DNA of 64,000 nucleotides, taken from positions 124,001 to 188,000 of the forward strand of contig CAKOHT010000002.1 of NCBI GenBank assembly GCA_934085975.1, in the 5' to 3' direction. Below, piece by piece: positions 1 through 8,166 of this stretch. The translations under genes were made by a program, and so were the position numbers. Positions within the stretch are counted from its first letter, which is position 1; each line of letters starts with the position of its first letter. The notes under the pieces were generated by a model. It searched no databases. It saw only the letters and a program-made list of their open reading frames with translations, and had not been told where the DNA came from. This DNA comes from an uncultured Cetobacterium sp. GTDB taxonomy: Bacteria; Fusobacteriota; Fusobacteriia; Fusobacteriales; Fusobacteriaceae.

Positions 1-1
1 C

Positions 2-61
2 GGAGTAGAGAATCTACCTGTCGGTGTAAGATTTTTTATTATTTTAAAAAAAGGGATATAA
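2..61 (+). CDS. Partial C-terminus of an unidentified upstream protein
   Basis: One frame is open from the window edge to a TAA at 59-61 and would encode about 19 residues ending ...FFIILKKGI. The next gene starts 57 bases later, so an upstream gene of the same operon is plausible. Nothing identifies the family, and the stretch is too short to exclude a chance open frame. Confidence 0.25.
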   Translation, partial: GVENLPVGVRFFIILKKGI

Positions 62-118
62 AAGAGATATTCCTAAGTTAATATAAAACAGACAATAAAG
101 TACAAAAGGAGATTAACT

Positions 119-463
119 ATGAAAAAACTATTATTTTTAATGACAATTATTTCAGCACTATCTTTTGCAAAAAGTTCACCTACTGATATTTTAGAGGATC
201 GTATTGAAAATCATTTAAAAGTTAGAATGGCACCTATTATTAAAAAAGCTGATTATGATGTTACAATTGTTAATAATAGCATGAATATCGAAGTCGAAAT
301 CGAAGGACTTACAGTTCCAAAATTAAACTTTGATCAAGTTGCTCAAGAAATTCTGAAAAATCTTGGAACAGATAACTCAATTGATGATATATATATTGTT
401 ATAAAGCACGATAGCACGATTGGAGAAGATAAAATTCTTTTCTCACAATACTTTAAAAAATAA
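119..463 (+). CDS. Small secreted protein of unknown function
   Basis: Encodes 114 residues. An AAAGGAG ribosome-binding site lies before the ATG. Residues 1-17 form a signal peptide (two Lys, a hydrophobic run, then LSFA with probable cleavage after Ala17), so the product is exported. The mature part is about 97 residues, mixed charged and beta-prone (VDIVEI-type alternation around residues 48-63), with no cysteines and no motif I recognise. It is followed by a strong hairpin terminator at 511-560. A periplasmic or surface accessory protein is likely. The neighbouring chaperone-like gene suggests a fimbrial or surface context, but no function can be assigned. Confidence 0.6.
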   Translation: MKKLLFLMTIISALSFAKSSPTDILEDRIENHLKVRMAPIIKKADYDVTIVNNSMNIEVEIEGLTVPKLNFDQVAQEILKNLGTDNSIDDIYIVIKHDSTIGEDKILFSQYFKK

Positions 464-510
464 TAGAATTTAAATAAATGACATAACAAATTCATGTAAA
501 TAATAAAGCT

Positions 511-560
511 AAAAAACTTCTAGATTGATGGTATAACCTCATTAATCTAGAAGTTTTTTT
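511..560 (+). terminator. Rho-independent terminator after the 119-463 gene
   Basis: A 16-bp stem (AAAAAACTTCTAGATT at 511-526 pairing with 544-559) closes a 17-base loop and ends in a run of T. The A-rich 5' side makes it potentially bidirectional. Confidence 0.85.
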
Positions 561-785
561 ATACTAAAACTATCATCATTCCACTAGTGGAGTGACAGCA
601 TTTGAAGTATTTGATACACTAAAAATATGATACAAAGATTTGTTTGAAGTCTAGTCTAATTTAAAAGGACTCTCAAAACTAAACTATTTCTCTATTCTAT
701 TCCCAGCAAGTTATTCTGGTCACAATTCCATAAAGTCCAATTTTAAATATTCAATCTTCATATAAATAATGAACACATAACTTTT
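561..785. other. Gene-free stretch with a short palindrome
   Basis: No credible coding frame is seen on either strand. An 18-base near-palindrome centred on CCACTAGTGG lies near 580-597. The stretch sits between two terminators and precedes a 5'-truncated gene remnant, so it may be the scar of a deletion or of a lost mobile element. I found no transposase or terminal repeats. Confidence 0.4.
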
Positions 786-813
786 AAGCTATAATTTTTT
801 ATAGCTTTTTTTT
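786..813 (+). terminator. Hairpin with T-run
   Basis: AAGCTATAA at 786-794 pairs with TTATAGCTT at 799-807, followed by a run of T to 813. It ends four bases before the truncated reading frame at 817, which supports that frame being a remnant without its own promoter. Confidence 0.6.
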
Positions 814-816
814 ACC

Positions 817-1017
817 TTGTTATGTTTGCTTAGACTAGGAGCTAAAATAACTCCTAATACAACAATTCCATTAAGTAATATACAGATTAAGGATTTGAAG
901 ACAGAGTCTAACAACATAAATAGTTTTAGAATCTCAGGTGAAGCTAAAACAACATCAAAAACGGAGATAGGTCAATACAAGGGAGAGCTGGATGTTATAG
1001 TTACAGTAATTCCCTAG
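817..1017 (+). pseudogene. 5'-truncated DUF4402-like surface/pilin protein remnant
   Basis: A 66-codon frame that can only start at TTG, with no ribosome-binding site and a terminator hairpin directly upstream. The end (GELDVIVTVIP preceded by polar beta-strand sequence) resembles the C-terminal strand of DUF4402/Csu-type pilin-like proteins, whose last strand reads like a GxxxVxVxY pattern. The N-terminal half with the signal peptide is missing. A chaperone-like gene follows 18 bases later, as expected for a fimbrial cluster. I read it as the 3' end of a pilin-like gene that lost its start. Family assignment rests on a short segment and is weak. Confidence 0.4.
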
Positions 1018-1035
1018 ATTTACTATAAATGGGAG

Positions 1036-1422
1036 GTGAGAATAATAGTACGTAGAACCATATATTTGATGTCATTATTATCCACATTATCTTTTGCATT
1101 TAAAATAGACGAATTAGAATTTGGAAAAGTAGTGGAACAAAATAATAAAGTGGAGAAGGTTTTTAATTTAACAAATAATGATACAGAAGATAAAATTTAT
1201 AAAATATCAATAGAAGGGGATAAAAATATAAAAATAACGCCAGCGTTACTAAATCTATCTCCTCAACAAAATAAAGAGTTTAGAGTGGAGGTAACCGCAA
1301 AGAATTCCAAGGGTGATCATGACTACTTCTTAGTGATAAAAGAAGTAAGAAAAAAACACTTAAAAAAAGGAGTTGCATTGAATAAAGTGGTGAAAATAAA
1401 ACAATCCTATAAGATTAAGTAA
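1036..1422 (+). CDS. Exported Ig-like protein resembling a pilus-chaperone N-domain
   Basis: About 128 residues. A hydrophobic leader (YLMSLLSTLSFA) ends near residue 22 and is followed by a single Ig-like domain of about 90 residues with alternating beta strands and a P.LLNLSP.QNKEFRVEV segment, as in the N-terminal domain of fimbrial (PapD/Csu-type) chaperones. The second chaperone domain is absent, so it is roughly half the normal length. The start is unclear: the near-perfect ribosome-binding site GGGAGGTGAG at 1031-1040 overlaps the GTG at 1036, and at the proper spacing only ATA codons (1042, 1045) occur. Either ATA is used, a later TTG/ATG (1066/1069) is used, or the original ATG has mutated. 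Confidence 0.45.
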   Translation: MRIIVRRTIYLMSLLSTLSFAFKIDELEFGKVVEQNNKVEKVFNLTNNDTEDKIYKISIEGDKNIKITPALLNLSPQQNKEFRVEVTAKNSKGDHDYFLVIKEVRKKHLKKGVALNKVVKIKQSYKIK

Positions 1423-1456
1423 AAGTAGCCTCCTTAAATAAATCCATCAATCCGGA

Positions 1457-1493
1457 GAATCTGCAATCACCATTTGATAATTGCGGATTCTTT
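1457..1493 (+). terminator. Probable hairpin terminator
   Basis: GAATCTGCAAT at 1457-1467 pairs with ATTGCGGATTC at 1480-1490 (one G-U), followed by only a short T stretch. It probably ends the chaperone-like transcript; the weak T-run lowers confidence. Confidence 0.5.
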
Positions 1494-1587
1494 AAACTGA
1501 TGATTCAATAGAAATATAATAACATAATTTAAAATCGTATTAGGTGATGTATTTTTATACAAAACCATTAAAAAGGGAGGAAAAATT

Positions 1588-2247
1588 GTGAAAAGTCAAA
1601 AATTTAAAATTTATTCTTTAATTGCGCTAGGAAGTATCTTTATTGGTAATGTTGCCTATTCAGAAGGGGAAAACAATCTTTATTTAAAAACGGGAATCGG
1701 AATAATTTCAGGATATCATAAATTTGAACCCAAAATAAATGGACAAGAGCAAAAATTATCAAATGGAAGTCCAGATTCTTCTGAGTATGAACTAGGATTA
1801 GAATTTACTAAAGATTTTAACGAAAATGTAGAATTTGGAGTTGGACTAGCCTACCAGTTTAACTCTAAAGTAAAAAAATATAATTCTTCTAAAATGGGAA
1901 AATATAATTCACTTCCTTTGTATGTTCTTGGAAAATATAAATTCGATTCTTCTGATAGCGGTGTTACTCCCTATTTAAAGGCAAATCTGGGATATTCTTT
2001 TAACATTAATGAAAAAGACGGATATGGAAATTTTAATGGAATAAATAAGAAATATAAAGTAAACGCTGAAAATGGTGTATATATTGGTCTTGGTGCTGGT
2101 ATTGAATATAATAATTTTATTGTCGATTTAATGTACCAAGTATCATCATCTAAAACATCTATCAGTGGTGACGGAATAAAATCTGATAAGGATTTTTTCA
2201 ATAGTGGTAAAGTGACTCTTGGAGTTGGATACAAGTTTTCATACTAA
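1588..2247 (+). CDS. Small outer-membrane beta-barrel protein
   Basis: Encodes 219 residues from a GTG start preceded by AGGGAGGA. Residues 1-25 are a signal peptide ending AYS-EGE. The mature chain alternates polar and hydrophobic residues in about eight amphipathic strands (for example YELGLEFTKDF, EFGVGLAYQF, VYIGLGAGIEY) and ends with VTLGVGYKFSY, a typical C-terminal OM insertion strand with aromatic terminus. It matches the general OmpA-like/OmpW-like eight-stranded porin family. It may act in adhesion or small-solute permeation; no specific role is visible. Transcribed alone. Confidence 0.75.
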   Translation: MKSQKFKIYSLIALGSIFIGNVAYSEGENNLYLKTGIGIISGYHKFEPKINGQEQKLSNGSPDSSEYELGLEFTKDFNENVEFGVGLAYQFNSKVKKYNSSKMGKYNSLPLYVLGKYKFDSSDSGVTPYLKANLGYSFNINEKDGYGNFNGINKKYKVNAENGVYIGLGAGIEYNNFIVDLMYQVSSSKTSISGDGIKSDKDFFNSGKVTLGVGYKFSY

Positions 2248-2349
2248 AGAAAAAAAGTCCTCAAATATTCGTGTAATCTTTGATAATTTTTAAATTCAAT
2301 ACTTTTTACTTTAGATGATTAATTTTTTAAAGGTTTTAAGGAGGATTTT

Positions 2350-2427
2350 ATGAGAAAAAGTAAGGTGCTGATTTATATTGTCATTTGAATGGAAATTTTA
2401 ATATTCATCATACTTAGGGCAAAATAA
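2350..2427 (+). pseudogene. Tiny membrane-peptide ORF interrupted by an in-frame TGA
   Basis: A GGAGG ribosome-binding site (AAGGAGGATTTT) precedes ATG at 2350. Eleven further codons give MRKSKVLIYIVI, then TGA at 2386, then the same frame continues MEILIFIILRAK to TAA at 2425. Read through the TGA, the product would be 25 residues with one continuous hydrophobic helix flanked by basic residues, the layout of a single-pass small membrane protein. A bidirectional terminator follows at once. Either a TGG-to-TGA mutation broke it, or two overlapping minipeptides are made. Confidence 0.35.
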
Positions 2428-2461
2428 AAAGAGAAAGGTCACAATTTCCTTTCTCTTTTTC
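2426..2461. terminator. Bidirectional terminator
   Basis: AAAAAGAGAAAGG at 2426-2438 pairs with 2448-2460 around a nine-base loop, with A-run and T-run on the two sides. It serves the tiny ORF on the plus strand and the end of the RpiR operon on the minus strand. Confidence 0.85.
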
Positions 2462-2480
2462 TATTTATTGTATACCCACT

Positions 2481-3188
2481 TTATATAAAATGTAAAATTC
2501 CACCTATCAATAGCGAATATAGAAAAAAATCCTCTGATATTGGCATATTTATATCTAAATCTATATCTAGTAGATGTCTCTCCTCATTTTTTAACTTTCT
2601 TCCTATAAAAATTGTATTCAAACCATTAATTTTATAAGTCTCTAAAAGATTTCTATTATTTTTAGACACTGTCTCCCCCAATATCAATACCACATCATCT
2701 TTTTTAAAATTTTCCAATATTTTAAAATTTTTTTCATAATCTAAACTCAACAAAACATTCTTTCCTTTAAGTAAAAGTTTAGAATATACAAAATCTTTTA
2801 AATTTAAGAAATCATTTTCACATATCAATAAAATTTTATCACTATTTTTTATATATTTGGCAATCACTAGGATATTTTCTAAAGTCACTGTTGGAGGTAG
2901 AGAGAATATCTTTTCTTTACAAAGTTCTAAAAGTTTTTCTAAAAAAGAGTTATCTTCAGCCAAATAATCTTTACTTTTGTTAAGATCTATCTTCATATCC
3001 AAAAAACCACTATACCCAAGTTTTTTAGCTAATCTTATTATAGACGGAGCACTGACACCAGATTTATCTGCTAAATCCATAACATTATATTTTTTTACTA
3101 GCACAAGATTCTCTTTTATATACTCCACTAGCTTTTTTTCACTTTTAGTTAACTCATCCTCTATTCCTTCAACTTTTAAAAAAAACAT
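2481..3188 (-). CDS. RpiR/MurR-family transcriptional regulator
   Basis: Encodes 235 residues. Residues 10-75 form the RpiR helix-turn-helix (LTKSEKKLVEYI ... ADKSGVSAPSIIRLAKKLGY). The rest is a short, divergent SIS-type sugar-phosphate-binding domain: the usual Ser/Thr-rich phosphate loop is replaced by a segment around LILGETVSKNN, and the protein is about 45 residues shorter than typical members. It is the last gene of the PTS/MupG operon and begins one base after the GH4 stop, so it is probably co-translated and controls its own operon. Likely targets are the paired 15-bp palindromes at 8492 and 8673. MurR, the regulator of MurNAc catabolism, belongs to this family, which fits the context. 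Confidence 0.8.
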   Translation of the reverse strand: MFFLKVEGIEDELTKSEKKLVEYIKENLVLVKKYNVMDLADKSGVSAPSIIRLAKKLGYSGFLDMKIDLNKSKDYLAEDNSFLEKLLELCKEKIFSLPPTVTLENILVIAKYIKNSDKILLICENDFLNLKDFVYSKLLLKGKNVLLSLDYEKNFKILENFKKDDVVLILGETVSKNNRNLLETYKINGLNTIFIGRKLKNEERHLLDIDLDINMPISEDFFLYSLLIGGILHFI

Positions 3189-3189
3189 A

Positions 3190-4488
3190 TTACCAACCTT
3201 TTAAATATTTTTTATTCTGATCTATCACCATATCTAAAGCTGTCTTTGCCTTAGTTCCACCTTCTACCAATGGATTTATAGATAGAGCTTGTAGTGCCTT
3301 TCCATAGTCGCAATTTATAGCAGCGTCTATAACTAGTTTTTCAAAAGTTTTAAGTAGTGCAACCTCTCCTTGAGCTGACAATGGAAGTTGTGAACTTGAT
3401 AGTGGTATAGCTCCTGAACTTGTTATATAGGCTGTTGTTTCAATGACACTGTCGTCTGATAGTGATTTTATTATACCATTATTTGGAACGTTTACAACCA
3501 TTAAACTTTTTTTATTGTTATATATTGAAGATATTAATTCACACGCAGCTTCTGAGTAATAAGCTCCACCTCTATTTTCTAACTCTTTTGGTTTCTCTTT
3601 TAGCTCCTCATTTTTATAAAGTTCAAAAAGTTTATCCTCCACACCTTTAACAAACTCTGCCCTAGTTTTATGCCCTTCATAATCCTTTAGCTGTTTTTTT
3701 AGCATATCCCCTCTCATATAGTAGTACTTATGATATGGACAAGGCATCATTCCAATCTCCTCTATCTGTTCAGGTATCCATGGAGTTACATCTATGTTTT
3801 TAGGATTGAATTTTTCTGAAAGCATAAGTTTAGGCAAAATCTCCTTTACCACATCACGGCCTTTAAAATATATATGTTTTCCCCATACATAGTGATTTAA
3901 TCCCACAGCGTGGAATATAAAATCGTCACTTCCTAAAACTTCCTCTACAGCTTTCATCATTCCCACAGGAACATTACAAAGACCTATACACTTTACCTTT
4001 GTGTTATTTAAAACTGCTTCTGTTACCATTCCACTTGGATTTGTAAAGTTTATAAGCCAAGCTTCTGGACATAGTTCCTCTATATCCTTACATATATCCA
4101 AAATAACTGGTATTGTTCTAAGAGCTTTTGCCATTCCTCCAACACCATTTGTTTCCTGTCCCATCATTCCCAAAGATAATGGTATTCTTTCATCTTTTAT
4201 TCTAGCATCTAAAAGTCCCACACGCAACTGTATTGTCACAAAATCTGCATCTTTTAAAGCCTCTTTCCTATCTAAAGTTAAAGTTATCTTCCAGTCTAAA
4301 CCTGCAGCTGCTACCATTCTTCTAGCCAAATTTCCCACAATCTCTAGCTTCTCTTTTCCATCCTCTATATCCACAAGAACTATCTCTTCAATTGGAAGTT
4401 CATCAGCTCTTTTAATAAATCCCTCTATAATCTCTGGAGTATAAGATGACCCACCACCAATTGTAACTATTTTTAATTTTTTATTCAT
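3190..4488 (-). CDS. GH4 family 6-phospho-glycosidase (CelF/LicH-like)
   Basis: Encodes 432 residues, full family length. Residues 6-16 are the NAD-binding glycine loop (KIVTIGGGSSY). C171 in GLCNVP and H199 in GLNHY are the Mn2+-binding pair of GH4, and NFTNPSG at about 147-153 is the family signature. GH4 enzymes use NAD+ and Mn2+ to oxidise C3 transiently and cleave 6-phosphorylated glycosides by elimination, in the cytoplasm after PTS uptake. The substrate is probably a 6-phospho-beta-glucoside or related aminosugar glycoside. A GGAGG site precedes the ATG. The second copy at 40666 is closely related (shared ALRTIPVILDICKD). Confidence 0.88.
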   Translation of the reverse strand: MNKKLKIVTIGGGSSYTPEIIEGFIKRADELPIEEIVLVDIEDGKEKLEIVGNLARRMVAAAGLDWKITLTLDRKEALKDADFVTIQLRVGLLDARIKDERIPLSLGMMGQETNGVGGMAKALRTIPVILDICKDIEELCPEAWLINFTNPSGMVTEAVLNNTKVKCIGLCNVPVGMMKAVEEVLGSDDFIFHAVGLNHYVWGKHIYFKGRDVVKEILPKLMLSEKFNPKNIDVTPWIPEQIEEIGMMPCPYHKYYYMRGDMLKKQLKDYEGHKTRAEFVKGVEDKLFELYKNEELKEKPKELENRGGAYYSEAACELISSIYNNKKSLMVVNVPNNGIIKSLSDDSVIETTAYITSSGAIPLSSSQLPLSAQGEVALLKTFEKLVIDAAINCDYGKALQALSINPLVEGGTKAKTALDMVIDQNKKYLKGW

Positions 4489-4517
4489 GCTAAAACCTCC
4501 ACTTAGTCTGGTCTTTA

Positions 4518-5381
4518 TTAATCTTCTAAAAGTAGTGTTGCTCCGTATTCATTGGTATATTTTCTCTCTACAAACTTTATTCCAAGTGCTTTTAACTCTA
4601 ACAACAAATTTTTTCGAATAATAGTCTCGTTCTCTATAATCCCCCCAACAAAACCGACAGAATTTAAATTTGTAACTCTTTTTAAATCAAGTATTAAATT
4701 TGTCAAAGCAGTTACCGTTTCAACTATAATCTCTTGGCATATTTTATATCCACTATTTTTTAAAACTATTGAAGAAAGCTTAGCAACCTCTCCCTTATCG
4801 CTTCTATAGACCCATTTTAAAAACTCCCCACTGTTTTTACTATTTGTAGCTTCTAAAATTTCATCTAATATCTTTTCAGGAAAAATCTCATCCTTATCTA
4901 AAGAGTGAAATAATTTTTTTCCAAGAGATAGACCCATAAAATATCCACTTCCTTCATCTCCTAAAATATGTCCCCATCCACCTTTTCTATATAAAATAGA
5001 ATCTTTAAGAGCAAACCCTATGCTCCCAGTTCCACTTATTATCATCATTCCATTATTTTTTCCATGAATAGCTAAAAGCCCTATATGTGCGTCATTACTC
5101 ACAGCATATTTTTCAAATCCCACTTCCTTTAAAATACCTTTTAATTTCTCTATATCCTCTGGTCTTCCTGCTCCAGCAGCACCAACTCCAATTTTTATAT
5201 CTTTACTCTCTAAATTAAAATGTTTTAACATCTCTTCAAAAACTTTTTTTACTTCATCCCCACTAACAACTTGGAGGTTCATGGGACCCCCTAAAAAGTG
5301 TCCCAGAACCTTCATTTCGTTGCTATATAAAGTAGCTGTTGTCTTTGTTCCTCCGCCATCAACACCTAATATATACATCAT
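4518..5381 (-). CDS. BadF/BcrA-family amino-sugar kinase (MurK/NagK-like)
   Basis: Encodes 287 residues. The start is placed at 5381 (MMYILGVDGG...), where AGAGGT sits six bases upstream; a longer frame exists but would run into the preceding gene. The start overlaps the mupG stop as TAATG. The protein has the ASKHA phosphate-1 loop (GVDGGGTKT), an adenosine/phosphate-2 segment (MMIISGTGSIG) and GGWGHILGDEGSGY, all typical of BadF/BcrAD N-acetylglucosamine kinases. MurK of Clostridium, which phosphorylates MurNAc and GlcNAc, belongs to this family. In this operon it would phosphorylate the unphosphorylated sugar released when MupG splits an imported 6-phospho-disaccharide. The specific sugar is inference. 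Confidence 0.82.
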   Translation of the reverse strand: MMYILGVDGGGTKTTATLYSNEMKVLGHFLGGPMNLQVVSGDEVKKVFEEMLKHFNLESKDIKIGVGAAGAGRPEDIEKLKGILKEVGFEKYAVSNDAHIGLLAIHGKNNGMMIISGTGSIGFALKDSILYRKGGWGHILGDEGSGYFMGLSLGKKLFHSLDKDEIFPEKILDEILEATNSKNSGEFLKWVYRSDKGEVAKLSSIVLKNSGYKICQEIIVETVTALTNLILDLKRVTNLNSVGFVGGIIENETIIRKNLLLELKALGIKFVERKYTNEYGATLLLED

Positions 5382-6466
5382 TATTTTACCTCTTTTAATA
5401 TAAATTTCTCCCAAGGTTTTATATTGTCAAGAAGATATATCTCATCCTCTTTAACTCTTCCCACAACATTTGTTTTCCCTGTATTTTTCATATCAGTTTT
5501 TGCTATTTGCAGTTCCCCCGCATAGTGCCCATACAAAGAGCTCTCTATTATAATATCCCCTCTTTTTATATCCACAGGATTGAATACCTCAAAGCTATGC
5601 CCCTTATATTTTACTCTTGACTGAGTTGATCTAATTAGATTTTCATTTACATCTCCCCTATTAAAATGTAAGAAATCTAATACAATATTTTTTTCAACTT
5701 CAGGTATATTATCCACTAAAGTTACAGATAAATCTAGTATAGTTCTTTTCAGTTTCCCTAATTTTTTTAATTCCTCTTCACTAGCATAGCAATTTGAAAT
5801 TATAACTGTATCAATCCCCTCTTTAAATAAATCCTTTGCTGCCACTTCTATAGGTAGATATCTATGTTCTTCTAAAGTACACAGTCCCTCATCCACTGGC
5901 CACGGTCCAAAAGTAGCATTTTGTGAATTTACAAAAGCCGCTGTCACCAGTCCGTACTTCATAAAGTTTTTATTACACTTTCTAAAATGCTTTCTTGTCA
6001 GCCCTGTATGACCATGAGGATAGAAGTTATGACATCCTAAAAGATTATCTCTATTAGGTTTATAGTCCATTATTGTATCCACATATTTTGTATCATTACT
6101 CATATTGATTTCAATTTTTAAATCATGCTCATTGAAAGTCATAAGTGATTCCTCATTTCCAGTGTAGCCAACATCTAAACGGATTCCATAGGCATCTAAA
6201 TTTTTAAAAAAACTTAAATCGCTATAAGATATGTTTAAATCAGTGAAAATTCTTGGACTTACATCAGCTATAACTTTAAATCCTAGAGAGTTAGCATATG
6301 CAATTGTTTCTTTAAAATTTTGAACAATCTTTTCCTTATCTCCCTCAATAGATAATAAACACGTAAATATTCTAGTAAATCCATATTTAGAAGCTAACTT
6401 TATATACTCTTTATCCTTTTCAACATCTGAATGTCCTGGATATATTGAAATTCCTAACTCTCTCAT
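5381..6466 (-). CDS. mupG: DUF871 / GH170 6-phospho-N-acetylmuramidase (MupG-like)
   Basis: Encodes 361 residues, the normal length for DUF871. The N-terminus (LGISIYPGHSDVEKDKEYI) begins a TIM barrel; conserved segments include GCHNFYPHGHTGLT at about 144-157 and FGPWPVDEGLCTLEEHR, and a C-terminal domain of about 115 residues (KYKGHSFEVFNPVDI onward) as in MupG. The characterised member, S. aureus MupG, hydrolyses MurNAc-6-phosphate-GlcNAc made by PTS uptake. Here it lies between PTS EIIA and a MurNAc/GlcNAc-type kinase, which fits the same role. No murQ etherase is in the window, so MurNAc-6P use would need a gene elsewhere; a related 6-phospho-disaccharide is an alternative substrate. Confidence 0.8.
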   Translation of the reverse strand: MRELGISIYPGHSDVEKDKEYIKLASKYGFTRIFTCLLSIEGDKEKIVQNFKETIAYANSLGFKVIADVSPRIFTDLNISYSDLSFFKNLDAYGIRLDVGYTGNEESLMTFNEHDLKIEINMSNDTKYVDTIMDYKPNRDNLLGCHNFYPHGHTGLTRKHFRKCNKNFMKYGLVTAAFVNSQNATFGPWPVDEGLCTLEEHRYLPIEVAAKDLFKEGIDTVIISNCYASEEELKKLGKLKRTILDLSVTLVDNIPEVEKNIVLDFLHFNRGDVNENLIRSTQSRVKYKGHSFEVFNPVDIKRGDIIIESSLYGHYAGELQIAKTDMKNTGKTNVVGRVKEDEIYLLDNIKPWEKFILKEVK

Positions 6467-6474
6467 GACATCTC

Positions 6475-6837
6475 CTATCTATTCTCTAATTTTTCTAATC
6501 TTTCATTCATTTTAAACATAGTTTCATACATTTTTATCATTTTTTTAATTAACTCTTTTTCAGAAATTGCAGTCATCAAATGATCTTGAGCATGAACAAA
6601 TACCATAGATATTGGTGTTGGCTCTCCTGCAGCTTCTTTTTGAATAAGGTCTGTTTGAACATAATGTGCTTTATGAATAGCTGCTTCAGCTTCTTTTAAC
6701 TTAATTCCTGCCTCTTCAAAGTTTCCTTTTTCAGCTTCAGCTAAAGCTTCATAAGCTAATCCTCTACACTCTCCAGCTTGTCCCACTATAGTAAATATTA
6801 TCTCCTCTAACTCTTCACTCATCTCTATTACTGACAT
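6475..6837 (-). CDS. PTS lactose/cellobiose-family EIIA component
   Basis: Encodes 120 residues, somewhat longer than the ~105 typical, because of an extended C-terminal helix (KMNERLEKLENR). All-helical LacA/ChbA-type protein; H82 in the FVHAQDHLM motif is the expected phospho-acceptor and D85 the trimer metal ligand. It passes phosphate from HPr to EIIB. It starts three bases after EIIC and precedes mupG, so it belongs to the same transcript. It is the only EIIA in the window, and the second PTS operon at 38973 lacks one. Confidence 0.9.
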   Translation of the reverse strand: MSVIEMSEELEEIIFTIVGQAGECRGLAYEALAEAEKGNFEEAGIKLKEAEAAIHKAHYVQTDLIQKEAAGEPTPISMVFVHAQDHLMTAISEKELIKKMIKMYETMFKMNERLEKLENR

Positions 6838-6840
6838 CTT

Positions 6841-8142
6841 TTACTCCTCCCCTGTTCCTTCTTCTAGTTCTTGTGCAGACATTTTCTTATCATAAGCTTT
6901 CATGAACGGATAATAAACTGCTGCCATTAAAACTATATTAAAAATACACAGTGCAACGGCTCTTAAATCTCCACCTGTTGCTAAGTATGCTCCAATTGGT
7001 GCTGGGAATGTCCAAGGAGCTAATATAGCTGGTCTTGAAACTAAATTTAATGCCATAACTGTATAAGTTACTATTGTTGCCAATACTGGTCCCAATACAA
7101 ATGGTATTGTGAAAAATGGGTTTAACATAATTGGTAATCCAAATATAATAGGTTCATTTATGTTAAATATAGCCGGTAAAATTGTAGCTCTTCCTAAATC
7201 CTTTAGATACTTAGATCTTGCAAATATAAGTAGGAATACCAACCCTAATGTTCCTCCTGATCCCCCTATCCAAATAAACCACTGGAAAAATGGCTCTGGA
7301 GTAATATATGGTAAAACTTTATCTCCAGCTTGCATAGCATCAGCATTGGCTGTTAACATCTCAAGCCAAATTGGTCTAGCCATAGCTCCAATTACTGAAA
7401 CTCCATGTATTCCAGCTGTCCACAATAGTGTTATTAACATAACCATTACCACTGCTCCAACAGGAGTATCAACAATCCCTTTTAAAGGATTAAATATATT
7501 TGCAAAAAGATTATGAATATCTAACTTTAATATTACAAATAGTATCCACGCAATTAAGACCACTGCAACTGTAGGGAAAAGAGCCTCAAATGATCTAGCA
7601 ACTGACTCTGGTACACCTTCAGGCATATTTATTGTAATTCCTTTTACTTTAAAGAATCTTAAAATTTCCACAGCAATTATGGATACCACTATTCCTACAA
7701 AAAGACCTGCTCCACCAAGTTTGCTCATAGGTAAAACAAATCCTAATCCCTCTCCAGTATTTGAAGTGGCAATAGATGGAATTATAGTCATAAAGTATGC
7801 AACTAAAGACAGTGTTCCTCCCGAAACTCCATCTAACTTATAACTTTTAGATAAACTATAACCAATATTATAAGTGGCATAAACCGCTACTAATCCCATT
7901 GTAATTCTAAAAGGTATTAGAATATCTCCAATATTCTTTTGAATCCACATAAACATTCCCACGCTTTCTTTCCATGCTGCTGGCACTGGCGGAGAAGCTA
8001 TTATTAAAAAGAAACTGCCTACAATTGTCAGTGGAATAGTTGAAACCATACCGTCTCTCACTGCTTTTAAGTGTCTTTGTTCAGCTAATTTCGTCATCGG
8101 CTTCATAAAAACATTTTCAATTGCCGTATAAAATTTATCCAT
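6841..8142 (-). CDS. PTS lactose/cellobiose-family EIIC permease
   Basis: Encodes 433 residues with about ten membrane segments. The N-terminal amphipathic helix plus RHLKAVRDGMVSTIPLTIVGSFF is the classic CelB/ChbC start, and FNINEPIIFGLPIMLNPF at about 327-344 is the conserved substrate-binding loop. It imports a disaccharide-type sugar while EIIB phosphorylates it on O6. Together with MupG and a kinase, the substrate may be a MurNAc-GlcNAc-type disaccharide, although known MurNAc transporters (MurP) are of the glucose PTS family. Paralogous to the EIIC at 39315. Confidence 0.92.
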   Translation of the reverse strand: MDKFYTAIENVFMKPMTKLAEQRHLKAVRDGMVSTIPLTIVGSFFLIIASPPVPAAWKESVGMFMWIQKNIGDILIPFRITMGLVAVYATYNIGYSLSKSYKLDGVSGGTLSLVAYFMTIIPSIATSNTGEGLGFVLPMSKLGGAGLFVGIVVSIIAVEILRFFKVKGITINMPEGVPESVARSFEALFPTVAVVLIAWILFVILKLDIHNLFANIFNPLKGIVDTPVGAVVMVMLITLLWTAGIHGVSVIGAMARPIWLEMLTANADAMQAGDKVLPYITPEPFFQWFIWIGGSGGTLGLVFLLIFARSKYLKDLGRATILPAIFNINEPIIFGLPIMLNPFFTIPFVLGPVLATIVTYTVMALNLVSRPAILAPWTFPAPIGAYLATGGDLRAVALCIFNIVLMAAVYYPFMKAYDKKMSAQELEEGTGEE

Positions 8143-8166
8143 TTATTTTATCTCCCCTGTTTTATT

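Noticed and set aside
561..785. Insertion-sequence remnant
   Set aside because: Some frames looked vaguely like transposase fragments, but no motif, terminal inverted repeats or target duplication could be found.
2977..4444. Plus-strand open frames at 2977-3204, 3462-3650 and 4001-4444
   Set aside because: They lie opposite well-supported genes (RpiR, GH4) and have no ribosome-binding site or recognisable protein features.
3190..4488. GH4 enzyme as a replacement for the missing MurNAc-6P etherase
   Set aside because: GH4 chemistry starts by oxidising a free hydroxyl at C3, which in MurNAc is blocked by the lactyl ether, so this role is unlikely.
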